Notes: generated by a model not told the origin, from the letters alone. Shown: positions 33,524 to 41,817, numbered from the stretch's first letter. The stretch is 57,367 nt of DNA from Desulfobulbaceae bacterium (GCA_031287565.1 JAITSS010000077.1:1-57367), one strand, 5' to 3'. Numbers and translations are program-made.

Positions 33524-33533
33524 GCCGCCACCT
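33519..33533 (-). repeat. 15-bp direct repeat, ATPase side of the pab cassette
   Basis: This copy is identical to 30279-30293. On the minus strand it covers the last codons and TGA stop of the exporter ATPase and also contains an ATG, so it equals an ATPase-permease ATGA junction. Confidence 0.85.
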
Positions 33534-35274
33534 TTTCTTGCCGTCGTCCGGCGGCTTCAACCAGAGAGATAAACACTTCTTCAAGGCTCGCCTTATTTTC
33601 AGCTCTTTTCAGCGCCGATGGCGAGCCATGGGCGATCATCCGGCCATCGGAAATCAGCGCCAGCCGCCCGCAGTACTCGGCTTCATCCATGTAGTGGGTG
33701 GTGACGAAAATGGTCTTGCCGCCTTCGGCCATGCTGTGGATGAGAGACCAGAAACGCCTGCGGCTGACCGGATCGACGCCAGAGGTCGGCTCGTCGAGAA
33801 AAACCACCGGCGGGTCATGCAGGATGGCGCAGGCTAGGGCCAGCCGCTGTTTGATGCCGCCTGGCAGAAATTTGGTGAATCCGTCGCCGCGCCCGGCAAG
33901 ACCGGACATGTGTATCGCCCATTCACGTCGCGTTTCGAGCGCTTCGCCCGATAATCCATAAACGCCGCCGTAAAAGTTGATGTTTTCGACCACGGTCAGG
34001 TCGTCGTACAAAGAAAATTTCTGGCTCATGTAGCCGATGCGCCGCTTGACGGCTTCGGTGTCGCGGCGGAGGTCAAAACCTGCGACCATCCCCTGGCCGC
34101 CGGAGGGCTGCAACAGGCCGCAGAGCATCCGGATGGTGGTGCTTTTCCCGGCGCCGTTCGGTCCTAAGAAGCCAAAGATTTCTCCCGGCATGACAGAAAA
34201 GCTCAGGTCATCGACGGCGACAAAACGGCCAAAACGGCGGCTCAACCCTTTGGCCTCAACCACTGGCTGGCTGCCTGGCGGACGCGGCGTGGCCACTGTC
34301 GGCCCGGCTTCGTCAGGCGCGCTTGTTTCGCGTATCGGCAGGGGCGGCCCGCCCTGCACCAGCGAGATAAACACGTCTTCCATGGCTGGGATACCGGTTG
34401 CGATTTCGCCATCGACGCCGAATCCCGCCAGCGCCTGATGCAGGCGGCGGCGGTCGTTTTCCGCGTCGTGACTGAGAATGTGCAGATTGTCGCCGAAGGG
34501 CAGGGCGTCGAGGCCGGTCGCCTCGCGCAGGAGGCGGCGCAGGGCCAGCGATTGGTCGCTTTTGATGACGAGAATCGTGCCGGTCATGGCGGCGCGGAGC
34601 TGGGCGGGCGGGCCGTTCGCGGCCAGGCGGCCGTTATCAAGCAGATACACGCGATCGCAGCGCTCAGATTCATCAAGATGTGAGGTCGTGACGAGGATCG
34701 CCACATTGTCATCGCGCAGTTGGCCAAGGATGCGCCAGAAATCGCGGCGGCTGACTGGATCGACGCCGTTGGTCGGCTCGTCCAGGAGCAGGACTTGCGG
34801 CGTGTGGATTAAGGCGCAGACCAGTTGCAACTTTTGTTTCATGCCGCCGGAGAGCGCCCCGGCCCGCCGTTTCTGAAAAGCGCCCATGGCGCTGAAATCG
34901 AGGAGTTCCTCCATGCGATTTTTCAAGCCGCCAGGCGGCACGCCATACAAGTCGGCGTAAAAACGAATGTTTTCCGCGACGGTTAAATCTTCATAGAGGG
35001 CGAATCGCTGGCCCATATAAGCGATATGTTCTTTTACCGCCGCCGGGTCTGTTTTTACCGAATAACCGGCGACAACGGCCTCGCCGGAAGTGGGCGGCAA
35101 AATGGCCGCGAGCATCCGTAGCGCCGTTGTTTTGCCCGCGCCGTCCGGGCCAATCAAGCCAACGATTTCTTTGGAAAAAACTTCAAGATTCAGCTTTTCG
35201 ACGACGGTCGCCGTTCCGAACATCCTGGTTAATTCATGGGTGATGATGGCGGGTTGGATGGAGGATGCGGGCAT
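33520..35274 (-). CDS. Tandem ABC transporter ATPase of exporter (YbhF-like)
   Basis: The 584-residue protein carries two complete ABC domains. The first (about residues 10-235) has Walker A GPDGAGKTT, signature LSGGMKQK and Walker B LLLDEPTNGVDP. The second (about 340-560) has GPNGAGKST, a variant signature LPGGIKQR and VFLDEPTSGVDP. Both halves end in EDVFISLVQ or EEVFISLVE-type segments. This duplicated layout is that of YbhF-like drug-type exporters paired with two ABC-2 permeases and an HlyD protein. Its stop lies inside the 15-bp repeat. The upstream Shine-Dalgarno is weak. Confidence 0.93.
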   Translation of the reverse strand: MPASSIQPAIITHELTRMFGTATVVEKLNLEVFSKEIVGLIGPDGAGKTTALRMLAAILPPTSGEAVVAGYSVKTDPAAVKEHIAYMGQRFALYEDLTVAENIRFYADLYGVPPGGLKNRMEELLDFSAMGAFQKRRAGALSGGMKQKLQLVCALIHTPQVLLLDEPTNGVDPVSRRDFWRILGQLRDDNVAILVTTSHLDESERCDRVYLLDNGRLAANGPPAQLRAAMTGTILVIKSDQSLALRRLLREATGLDALPFGDNLHILSHDAENDRRRLHQALAGFGVDGEIATGIPAMEDVFISLVQGGPPLPIRETSAPDEAGPTVATPRPPGSQPVVEAKGLSRRFGRFVAVDDLSFSVMPGEIFGFLGPNGAGKSTTIRMLCGLLQPSGGQGMVAGFDLRRDTEAVKRRIGYMSQKFSLYDDLTVVENINFYGGVYGLSGEALETRREWAIHMSGLAGRGDGFTKFLPGGIKQRLALACAILHDPPVVFLDEPTSGVDPVSRRRFWSLIHSMAEGGKTIFVTTHYMDEAEYCGRLALISDGRMIAHGSPSALKRAENKASLEEVFISLVEAAGRRQEKVAA

Positions 35275-35382
35275 AGAGGGCGGTGAGCAAATCTTTTCAG
35301 AGATAGGATGTTTCCCGAAAAACCATTTCTATTTTCTGCCGCCATGGTGGCGACAGCCGCGCTTCGCGTCTCATCTGAAGAG

Positions 35383-35613
35383 CTATCTCTGGCGCTCCTC
35401 TTCTCGGTCAAACGACCAGCCGGGCGGTAGCGGTTTTCGCAGAGCTTTCAATCTCTGCAAAGCGCTGGTCCGCGCGTCGTCCCGCGCAATGCCCAAAACG
35501 CGCTCATCCATGACACGCACCTCAACATCATCCCCTTCATTCAAATTCAGCGCTTGCACCAGCGAATCGGGCAGGCGAAGTGCTAAGTCATTGCCCCAGC
35601 GAGCAACTTGCAT
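35383..35613 (-). CDS. AbrB/MazE-type antitoxin-like protein, orphan
   Basis: The 76-residue protein starts MQVARWGNDLALRLPDSLVQALNLNEGDDVEVRV, the SpoVT/AbrB DNA-binding fold of VapB/MazE antitoxins. A C-terminal toxin-binding-type tail follows (LPPGWSFDREEERQR). Such antitoxins are normally followed at once by a PIN-domain toxin gene. Here only about 110 bases remain before the ATPase start, with no toxin frame, so it is an orphan. It sits between hlyD (67 bases upstream) and the ATPase in the same orientation. The start at 35613 is chosen from the family alignment. Confidence 0.8.
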   Translation of the reverse strand: MQVARWGNDLALRLPDSLVQALNLNEGDDVEVRVMDERVLGIARDDARTSALQRLKALRKPLPPGWSFDREEERQR

Positions 35614-35680
35614 GATGATTCCTCCCAAAAATGTCTTTGCGTGGATGGTTGAATGACAGCCGTCTGGTCATAATCCCAAC

Positions 35681-36727
35681 TTATTTTCCGACGGAAAGTT
35701 CGATTATCGCGTCCGCCGGCATCCCGGCCTTCAGCTCGCCCTGGGGATTATCAAGGTCGATCTTGAGGCGGTACACCAGCTTGACCCGCTCTTCAAAGGT
35801 CTGCACCGATTTGGGGGTGAATTCGGATTCGTTGGCGATGAAACTGATTGTGCCCGGATAGCTTTTGCCGGGCAGCGAATCGGCCGTCACCGTGGCGGTT
35901 TGCCCCAGCCGCACGCGGGCCAATTTGTTTTCCGGAATATAGGCCCGCAACCAGGGACGGTTGAGCCGCGCGAGCGTCAGCACGGTGGAACCTGGCTGGA
36001 GAAATTCGCCATCCTCCGCCGCCGTCGTCAACACGACACCGGTGAACGGCGCGTTGAGTTTTGTATAAGTAAGCTGCTGTCTGGCTTGGGCCAGGGCGGT
36101 TTGGGCGGCAGCCAGACGGGCCTTTGCCTGGTCGATTGTCTCCGCTCTTGCCCCGGCTTTCAGCAGGTCGAGCTTTTCGGCGGCTACCTTGATGCCGGCC
36201 TCGGCCTCTTCGGCCTGATGGCGGGCGGTGTTGAACAGTGTGGCCTGGGTTTCAAATTGCTGTCGGCTGACGCCGCCATTTTTTACCAGCGCTTTATAGC
36301 GGGCATGGTCGCTTGCGGCCTGTTCGAGTTGCGCCCGCGCTGTCTTGTTGATGGCCTTGGCCTGGATGAGCGCCGCTTCGGCGACGGCGATTTCCTGGGC
36401 GCGGTTGCCAGCTTCCAGCTCGGCCAGCGCCGCCTTGGCCAACGCGAGATTCGCTTCCGCCGTTTGCGCGGCCAGCCGCTGGTCGTCGTCATCGAGCTGG
36501 GCCAGAAGCTGGCCGCCTTGCGCCGCGTCACCCTCGTCAGCCAGCCGATTTTTCAGATGCCCGGCGATTTTGAAGGAAAGATGCGCCTCGGTCACTTCGA
36601 TATTGCCCGATAGACGCAAAATTGAATCGTCAGGTTTGCCGATGACGAAATGCTTCCATATGAAATATGCGGCGGCGACAAAGAGAACCAGCGCCAACGC
36701 GCCCGCGACGGTCTTTTTGATGTCCAT
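35681..36727 (-). CDS. HlyD-family periplasmic adaptor (YbhG-like)
   Basis: The 348-residue protein has an N-terminal membrane anchor (residues about 7-27) and a first half-lipoyl segment (LRLSGNIEVTEAHLSFKIAGHLKNRLADEGD). A long Ala-rich coiled-coil hairpin follows (about residues 85-215), then the second lipoyl half with APFTGVVLTTAAEDGEFLQPGS and a beta-barrel end. It links inner-membrane ABC pumps to an outer-membrane channel. It heads the exporter operon; AAGGAT lies 8 bases before the start. No TolC-like gene is in the window. Confidence 0.93.
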   Translation of the reverse strand: MDIKKTVAGALALVLFVAAAYFIWKHFVIGKPDDSILRLSGNIEVTEAHLSFKIAGHLKNRLADEGDAAQGGQLLAQLDDDDQRLAAQTAEANLALAKAALAELEAGNRAQEIAVAEAALIQAKAINKTARAQLEQAASDHARYKALVKNGGVSRQQFETQATLFNTARHQAEEAEAGIKVAAEKLDLLKAGARAETIDQAKARLAAAQTALAQARQQLTYTKLNAPFTGVVLTTAAEDGEFLQPGSTVLTLARLNRPWLRAYIPENKLARVRLGQTATVTADSLPGKSYPGTISFIANESEFTPKSVQTFEERVKLVYRLKIDLDNPQGELKAGMPADAIIELSVGK

Positions 36728-36903
36728 GGCCGAATCCTTGAACCGGGCAGTGAATGGCGCGGGGTCGCGGGCCGTGATGCCGTCGCCTGTAGCCAGTGGG
36801 GAAAACCGAGTGGAAACAGCGGCGGATTATAACAAAGCGCGGAAGAGAGGCAACAGGGAAAGCGGCGGCAAAGGACGGGTGGCTGGAGACTAGTATTTTC
36901 CGG

Positions 36904-37326
36904 TCAATGGTCGATGTTATGAGCGGGTGAGCGCCGTTTTTCCAAGCAGTCGCGGCAGTAGCCGCTGAATTCGATGTTGTGGCCGCTGATCTGATAGCCG
37001 CTGGCCTCCGCCGCCATGGTATCGAGCTGCCGCAACGGTTGGATATGGACATCACGCACGCAACCGCAAGCGGCGCAACGAACGTGATGGTGCGGAATGG
37101 TGGTGGCGTCGAAACGTTTCTGGTTGCCGCCGATTTCAAGTTTCTGAATCATGCCGCTCTCGGCCATCAGCTCCAGATTGCGGTAGATGGTGCCGAGTCC
37201 GATGCGTGGCAGGCGTTTACGCACCATATCGTACACTTCATTGGCCGTCGGGTGGCTGGAGACTTTGGCCAATTCTTCAAGAATAATCTGCCGTTGGGTG
37301 GTCAAACGCATATTTGCGGAAGTCAT
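36904..37326 (-). CDS. Fur-family regulator (Fur/PerR type)
   Basis: The 140-residue protein has a winged-helix domain (MRLTTQRQIILEELAKVSSHPTANEVYDMV, then RIGLGTIYRNLELMAESG) and a dimerisation domain. A structural zinc site is formed by Cys84/Cys87 and Cys124/Cys127, with HHHV next to the first pair. The HPTANEVYDMVRKRLPRIGLGT pattern resembles deltaproteobacterial PerR-like members, so peroxide sensing is as likely as iron sensing. AGGTGAA lies upstream of the start. A 15-bp perfect palindrome 24 bases upstream suggests autoregulation. It reads toward the exporter operon, with 176 bases between. Confidence 0.88.
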   Translation of the reverse strand: MTSANMRLTTQRQIILEELAKVSSHPTANEVYDMVRKRLPRIGLGTIYRNLELMAESGMIQKLEIGGNQKRFDATTIPHHHVRCAACGCVRDVHIQPLRQLDTMAAEASGYQISGHNIEFSGYCRDCLEKRRSPAHNIDH

Positions 37327-37349
37327 GGATATTCACCTGAGAAAGAGAA

Positions 37350-37364
37350 TAAGAAGCATTCTTA
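37350..37364. promoter_or_regulatory. Palindromic operator candidate for the Fur-family gene
   Basis: TAAGAAGCATTCTTA is a perfect 6-3-6 palindrome located 24-38 bp upstream of the regulator's start codon, in the stretch between it and the radical SAM gene. Position and symmetry fit autoregulation by the encoded protein. It is not the E. coli Fur consensus. Confidence 0.45.
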
Positions 37365-37437
37365 CTTGAGAAAATATCCATAATAGGAAGAAAAATCAAT
37401 ATCAGGAAAACGATTCCGGAACAATCCGGCGCGAGGT

Positions 37438-38724
37438 TCAGGCGGCGGCGCGATTGAGGCAGGGATTGAAATACCCGAAGACGAGGGTGGGGAAACGCCG
37501 CCGCAATTTGCGTAGCCAAACGGCGATGCCCATCGGGGTGCGACCGCAATTTTGCGGCATACTAGCCAGATACCATTCCGGGTCCATGTTGAGGTTGCGC
37601 AGTTGAATCATATCAGGGCGCAGTTCCGCGACAAAATCGACCAAAGCTTCATATTCATCCGGGGTGTCGGTCAACCCCGGTTGCAGAAAATAGTTGAGGG
37701 AAACGAAGCGTCCGGCCCGTTTCATCGCCCGGATGGATTCTTTGACATCGGCGAAGCGGTAGCCGTTTGGGCGGTAGTAGGCGTTGTAAAAAAGTTCGCG
37801 CGCGGAATTGAGGCTGACTCGCAGGCTGTCGAGGCCGACCGCCGCTAGTCTGGCCACCGCCTCTGGACGGCTGGAGTTGGAGTTGAGGTTAATGGTGCCG
37901 CGCTGGGTTTGTCGGCGAATTTGTATGATGCTCTGTTCAATAAGCGCCGCTTGCAGCAGGGGTTCGCCTTCGCATCCCTGGCCGAAACTTACCACCGGAG
38001 AGTTGGCCAAACGCAGATGAGGAACAGCGATTTCTTCGATTTCCGCCGAGCTGGGCGTAAAGGTAATGCGTTCCTGGGTCGAGCGGCAACAGCCGGATTC
38101 TTGCAAAGAAATGCAGCCTAGACAGCGGGCGTTGCAGCTAGGCGATGTGGGCAGAGGCGCCTCAAAACGGCCAAGGAAATAATTGCGGGCGGCTGGACAT
38201 CCATAGGTAAGGCAACATTTGCCCAAGTGCTGAATTAAACGATTGTTCGGTGCCTGGGCCAGGCGTTTTTTGGTTTGGGCGGTCAGTTTTTTGGGGTTGA
38301 TCAGAGCTAAATCCTGACGTTTATCGGCGTCGCAGCGAAAACCGGCGACCCAGAAACGGTCATGCAGCCAGCCGACCGCGCAAAAGGCGAAAAGCGGCAA
38401 GGTCGGGGCGTCGCTTTGACGTTGCCAGGCGGCATTGTGAATCATGGTGTGCGCTGGGGCCATGAAGGCGGCCACCGCTCGCGCCTCGCCACCCAGTGGA
38501 TGCCTTTCGACCATGACGGTCTCGCTGTTCGGCCCGAAACCAACGGGCAATCGACCCGGTAGAGCGAACAGCTCACTGCCGGGCGGCAGGGGAATCAAAT
38601 CAGCGAGGCGGGGCGGGATGAATGTGTCAGCGCTCATCCCAGCCATGGTCAAATCAGGATGTTCCGTGATATTGCCGTGTTGATCGGCGAGTACCAGGAA
38701 CGGCGCTTTTGGGGGATGCTTCAC
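37438..38724 (-). CDS. Radical SAM protein of unknown substrate
   Basis: The 428-residue protein has a radical SAM cluster motif in the second quarter (CNARCLGC, near residue 197), followed at once by a further Cys-rich stretch (SGCCRS). A TIM-barrel pattern follows (FGQGCEGEPLL, INLNSNSSRPEAVARLAAVGLDSLRVSLNS, YYRPNGYRFADVKESIRAMKRAG). An N-terminal region of about 190 residues with other Cys residues (KCCLTYGCPA) precedes it. The GQGCEGEPL motif is like that of activating-enzyme and DUF-type radical SAM proteins in deltaproteobacteria. It starts at GTG 38724, which overlaps the stop of the upstream small gene (GTGA), so the two are translationally coupled. Confidence 0.85.
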   Translation of the reverse strand: MKHPPKAPFLVLADQHGNITEHPDLTMAGMSADTFIPPRLADLIPLPPGSELFALPGRLPVGFGPNSETVMVERHPLGGEARAVAAFMAPAHTMIHNAAWQRQSDAPTLPLFAFCAVGWLHDRFWVAGFRCDADKRQDLALINPKKLTAQTKKRLAQAPNNRLIQHLGKCCLTYGCPAARNYFLGRFEAPLPTSPSCNARCLGCISLQESGCCRSTQERITFTPSSAEIEEIAVPHLRLANSPVVSFGQGCEGEPLLQAALIEQSIIQIRRQTQRGTINLNSNSSRPEAVARLAAVGLDSLRVSLNSARELFYNAYYRPNGYRFADVKESIRAMKRAGRFVSLNYFLQPGLTDTPDEYEALVDFVAELRPDMIQLRNLNMDPEWYLASMPQNCGRTPMGIAVWLRKLRRRFPTLVFGYFNPCLNRAAA

Positions 38725-39146
38725 TGCCGACGCAACACCTTGAGAACCGAATCAACAGCCAGATAGACATCAAGATCGGCGCCATAGACATCGGTGACAT
38801 CTTGATGGTTGACCAGATCTTCGACGATGATCTGGGTGAAGTAAAGACTGACGGCGTTTGGATCTTGCACCAAGGTGCGCACCGGAGCGAGTTTCATTTG
38901 CAGGTCGAAATCGTCGATGGTGGGGAGTCTTTTCAAATGCTCTTCAACGACTTCGCGAATGGCCTGCGGCGAGGTTGTTTCTATCACGCCCTTGTCGATC
39001 AGACGCTGGACCAGTTTGGTGGCCAACAGCTCGGAGTGGTCTCGCGCCTGCTGAAACATTTTCTTGCGTTCTTGCTCCCGTTTTCTGTCAATAGCGCGGA
39101 TGGTTTTGTCTGTCGATCTGTTTGCGCTGATACTCGGTTTTGCCAT
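38721..39146 (-). CDS. Unknown 141-residue protein coupled to the radical SAM gene
   Basis: I recognise no family. The start at 39146 follows GGAGACACC; a longer in-frame start at 39212 lacks such a site. The N-terminal 55 residues are basic and helical (DRKREQERKKMFQQARDHS). The rest is predicted mixed alpha/beta and acidic, with IREVVEEHLKRLP and VTDVYGADLDVYLAVDSVLKVLR. No signal peptide or membrane segment is seen. Its stop overlaps the radical SAM start by four bases, which suggests a stoichiometric partner or a regulatory protein of that enzyme (inference). Confidence 0.7.
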   Translation of the reverse strand: MAKPSISANRSTDKTIRAIDRKREQERKKMFQQARDHSELLATKLVQRLIDKGVIETTSPQAIREVVEEHLKRLPTIDDFDLQMKLAPVRTLVQDPNAVSLYFTQIIVEDLVNHQDVTDVYGADLDVYLAVDSVLKVLRRQ

Positions 39147-39315
39147 GGTGTCTCCGAAATGTTTGGCCGTCCACGCGGACTTCTTCAGCCTAGAATAAGG
39201 CTTTCCGGCCATTGTAAAACCTGAACGGGCGAATATCCACAGGAAAGTTGCCGTCGCAAAAGGAAAGCGCCTTGACTTGGTGACGGAAAAAATGATTGCG
39301 AGCGCGAAAAACGCC

Positions 39316-39345
39316 TTGTAAGGAAAAAGCCAATGTGTGTATATT
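39316..39345 (+). promoter_or_regulatory. Candidate sigma-70 promoter for pal
   Basis: TTGTAA (39316-39321) and TATATT (39340-39345) are separated by 18 bp, about 105 bp before the pal start. The 304-bp gap 39147-39450 lies between divergent genes and holds no other element I can support. Confidence 0.45.
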
Positions 39346-39450
39346 CCGGAATTAGTGAGATTGCGTGATTCCCTGCGGTGTCACGCGAAACAATAGAAAG
39401 GAAAGGGGCTGTACATCTGAAAGGACTGTTTTTTCAAGAGGAGAAGAGTC

Positions 39451-39966
39451 ATGGTAAGGAAATTGGGAGTTGTGGTGCCTGCGTTGTTGTGTGTGTCCGT
39501 GCTGGCCCTGGCGGGTTGCGGCTCCAAAAAGGCGACTGACGCCGCGATGCAGACCGAGGGCGGTAGCGGTGTCGCTCAGGTGGCTGAGCCGTTGGATTCC
39601 AAACCGATGGGCGTGTTGGAAGGCCGCACTTCCGCGCCGATGAAACCGGTGTACTTCGATTTTGACAGATCCGGCATCCGTAAGGATCAAGTTTCCCGCA
39701 TGGAGAGTAATGCCGACTATCTGAAAGAAAATCCGAGTATTCGTATCCGCATTGAGGGCAATACCGACCCGCGTGGCACCAACGAATACAATATGGCTTT
39801 GGGCGAGCGCCGCGCCCTGACCGCCAAGAAAGACCTGTTGAAACGCGGTATTTCGGAAGCCAATATGACCACGGTCAGCTATGGCGAAGAGCGAATTCTT
39901 GTTCACGGCAGTGATGAACTGTCCTGGCAGCAGAACCGTCGCGACGATTTTGTTATTGTCGAGTAA
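39451..39966 (+). CDS. pal: Peptidoglycan-associated lipoprotein (OmpA-like)
   Basis: The 171-residue lipoprotein has a signal ending in lipobox LAGC (Cys at residue 24). An OmpA-like peptidoglycan-binding domain follows (PVYFDFDRSGIRKDQ, RIRIEGNTDPRGTNEYNMALGERRA, VSYGEERILVHG). Pal anchors the outer membrane to the cell wall and works with Tol-Pal, whose other genes are not in this window. A strong GAGGAGAAG lies before the start. The skp gene begins 30 bases after its stop, so an envelope operon is likely. Confidence 0.93.
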   Translation: MVRKLGVVVPALLCVSVLALAGCGSKKATDAAMQTEGGSGVAQVAEPLDSKPMGVLEGRTSAPMKPVYFDFDRSGIRKDQVSRMESNADYLKENPSIRIRIEGNTDPRGTNEYNMALGERRALTAKKDLLKRGISEANMTTVSYGEERILVHGSDELSWQQNRRDDFVIVE

Positions 39967-39996
39967 TCGACGGGTATTGTGACCTCCAGGAGAAAC

Positions 39997-40518
39997 ATGA
40001 TGTCGCTACGAATGGGTTGGCTGGCGGTTGCGTTGCTGGCGGTTTTGTCTTTTGGCGTCGATGTTCATGCTGCGGATGTGAAAATCGGGGTCATGAACAT
40101 CCAGAAGGTTATCTCTCAGAGCGAGAATGGTCAGAAGGCGCAGAAGCGCTTTGAAAGCCGGGTTAAGGAATTGCAAAGCAAATTCAAACCGGAAGAAGAA
40201 GCCTTGATTGCCCTGCGGAAAGATATTGAGAAAAAAAGCTCCGCTTGGAGTGAGGAAGTCAAATCGGAAAAAATTCGCGAATACCAGAAGATGGAGCGCG
40301 AGTTCCGTAGCAAGACCGAGGATGCCCGTTTTGAGATGAAGCAGATGCAGGACAAGGAGCTTGAGCCTATCTTGAAGGCTTTGCAAACGATTGTCGAGAA
40401 AATCGGTAAAGAGGGCGGGTATACAATGATTGTCGAGATGCGCAGTGGTTTGTATTTCGATAAATCCATTGACCTGAGCGATACCATTGTCAATCGTTTA
40501 AATGCGACCCTGAAGTAA
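39997..40518 (+). CDS. skp: Skp/OmpH periplasmic chaperone
   Basis: The 173-residue protein starts at ATG 39997 behind AGGAGA. It has a Sec signal (GWLAVALLAVLSFGVDVHA) and then the OmpH pattern: VKIGVMNIQKVISQSENGQKA followed by long charged helices (about residues 35-130) that form the tentacles of the trimeric chaperone. A terminal segment follows (TMIVEMRSGLYFDKSIDLSDTIV). It keeps outer-membrane proteins soluble in the periplasm. It follows pal closely and ends at a strong terminator. Confidence 0.92.
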   Translation: MMSLRMGWLAVALLAVLSFGVDVHAADVKIGVMNIQKVISQSENGQKAQKRFESRVKELQSKFKPEEEALIALRKDIEKKSSAWSEEVKSEKIREYQKMEREFRSKTEDARFEMKQMQDKELEPILKALQTIVEKIGKEGGYTMIVEMRSGLYFDKSIDLSDTIVNRLNATLK

Positions 40519-40566
40519 ACAGCGATTTGATTGCCGGATTCTCAACGACCGGCGAGTAGGAATGAG

Positions 40567-40603
40567 CGGCGCAAGAGTGAAAGCTTTTGCGCCGTTTTTT
40601 TTT
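40567..40603 (+). terminator. Intrinsic terminator after skp
   Basis: CGGCGCAA (40567-40574) pairs with TTGCGCCG (40587-40594), directly followed by nine T residues. It ends the pal-skp unit just before yicC, whose start lies 23 bases later. Confidence 0.9.
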
Positions 40604-40625
40604 ATGGCGAAATGAGGAATGGACT

Positions 40626-41507
40626 ATGACCGTGCGCAGCATGACCGGCTTTGGCCGCGCCGAAACGGAGTATGCGGGGACACGTTGGTGGACGGAAATT
40701 CGTTGTATCAATAATCGTTTTCTGGATGTCAAAATCAAGTTGCCGCGTGGTTGCCAGACTTTGGAAGAGCGCCTGCGCAAGCAAGTGGGACAGGTTTTTC
40801 AGCGCGGTCGTATTGATTTGACCATTTCCAGCATCGGCGAGGAACATATCGACACAGGCGTGCGGGTCAATATCGAACTGGCGCGCCAGTATCGCGACGC
40901 CCTGCGTCAACTTGCCGAAAGCCTCAACACGCCAGAGCAACCAACGCTTGCCCAACTATGTTCCTTTCCCGATATCCTGACCCGCGAGCAGTCGGTCGTT
41001 GACCCGGAAACGCTGTGGCCGCCGATTTCGGCGATGGTGAGTCAGGCTATGGCTGATTGTGAGGCGATGCGCGCCCAGGAGGGCGCGGCCTTGGCCGCTG
41101 ATTTGCATACTCGCCTAACGCATTTTGTTCAAGTTATTGATGGTGTCGATGCGGCGATTCCCAGCCTTTTGCTGCATCGCCAAGAGCAGTTGCGGCAGCG
41201 GCTTGATAAGCTTTTGGCCGGTACGCAGTTTGATCCGATGAGGCTGGCGCAGGAAGTGGCGGTGTTGGCCGACAAATCCGATGTCACCGAAGAAATCGTG
41301 CGGCTACGCAGTCATCTGAGCCAGTTTACGGCCTTTCTGTCGGAAGACGCCGCCGTTGGACGTAAGTTGGATTTTCTCATTCAGGAATTGCTCAGGGAGG
41401 TTAATACCCTGGCCTCGAAAATCGCCGACGCCGTTATCGCCCAGCAAACGGTTGAGCTGAAAAGCGAGCTGGAAAAGATCCGCGAGCAGATTCAGAATAT
41501 TGAATGA
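40626..41507 (+). CDS. yicC: YicC family endoribonuclease-type protein
   Basis: The 293-residue protein starts TVRSMTGFGRAE and has LRSHLSQFTAFLSEDAAVGRKLDFLIQELLREVNTLASK, the two signatures of the YicC family. E. coli YicC has been linked to degradation of the small RNA RyhB, and the family shows RNase activity. ATG 40626 has GAGGAAT upstream, with the family homology beginning at once. It is the first gene of the conserved yicC-remA-gmk group; its stop overlaps a possible ATG of the next gene. Confidence 0.92.
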   Translation: MTVRSMTGFGRAETEYAGTRWWTEIRCINNRFLDVKIKLPRGCQTLEERLRKQVGQVFQRGRIDLTISSIGEEHIDTGVRVNIELARQYRDALRQLAESLNTPEQPTLAQLCSFPDILTREQSVVDPETLWPPISAMVSQAMADCEAMRAQEGAALAADLHTRLTHFVQVIDGVDAAIPSLLLHRQEQLRQRLDKLLAGTQFDPMRLAQEVAVLADKSDVTEEIVRLRSHLSQFTAFLSEDAAVGRKLDFLIQELLREVNTLASKIADAVIAQQTVELKSELEKIREQIQNIE

Positions 41508-41520
41508 ACAGGATGCGGCG

Positions 41521-41817
41521 ATGCTGATGGTCAACGTCGGATTTGGCAATACCGTGGTGGCGGGGCGGGTGGTCGCGGTGGTGAAAACCGGCTCGTCTCC
41601 GGCGAGAAAACTTAAAGAAAACGCCAAACTGGAAGGGAAACTGCTTGATATGACCGAGGGCAGGCGCACACGCTCGATGCTGGTCATGGATTCCGGCCAT
41701 GTGGTTTTGTCGTTCGCCCTGGCCGAAACTATTACTCAGCGGATGAGCGCTCTGTCGGCGCAAACTCCGGTGCATGAGCTGCTGAAAGAGGCGCGGGCGG
41801 AGGATGACGATGAGTAG
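41521..41817 (+). CDS. RemA/DUF370 family protein
   Basis: The 98-residue protein carries the DUF370 pattern: VNVGFGNTVVAGRVVAVV at the start, ARKLKENAKLEGKLLDMTEGRRTRSMLVMDSGHVVLSF in the middle. In Bacillus, RemA is a DNA-binding regulator of biofilm matrix genes; outside Firmicutes the family is conserved between yicC and gmk with no firm role. Start choices are ATG 41500 (overlapping yicC), 41521 or 41527; I take 41521 because family members begin about two residues before the NVGFGN motif. It overlaps gmk by 8 bases. Confidence 0.85.
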   Translation: MLMVNVGFGNTVVAGRVVAVVKTGSSPARKLKENAKLEGKLLDMTEGRRTRSMLVMDSGHVVLSFALAETITQRMSALSAQTPVHELLKEARAEDDDE

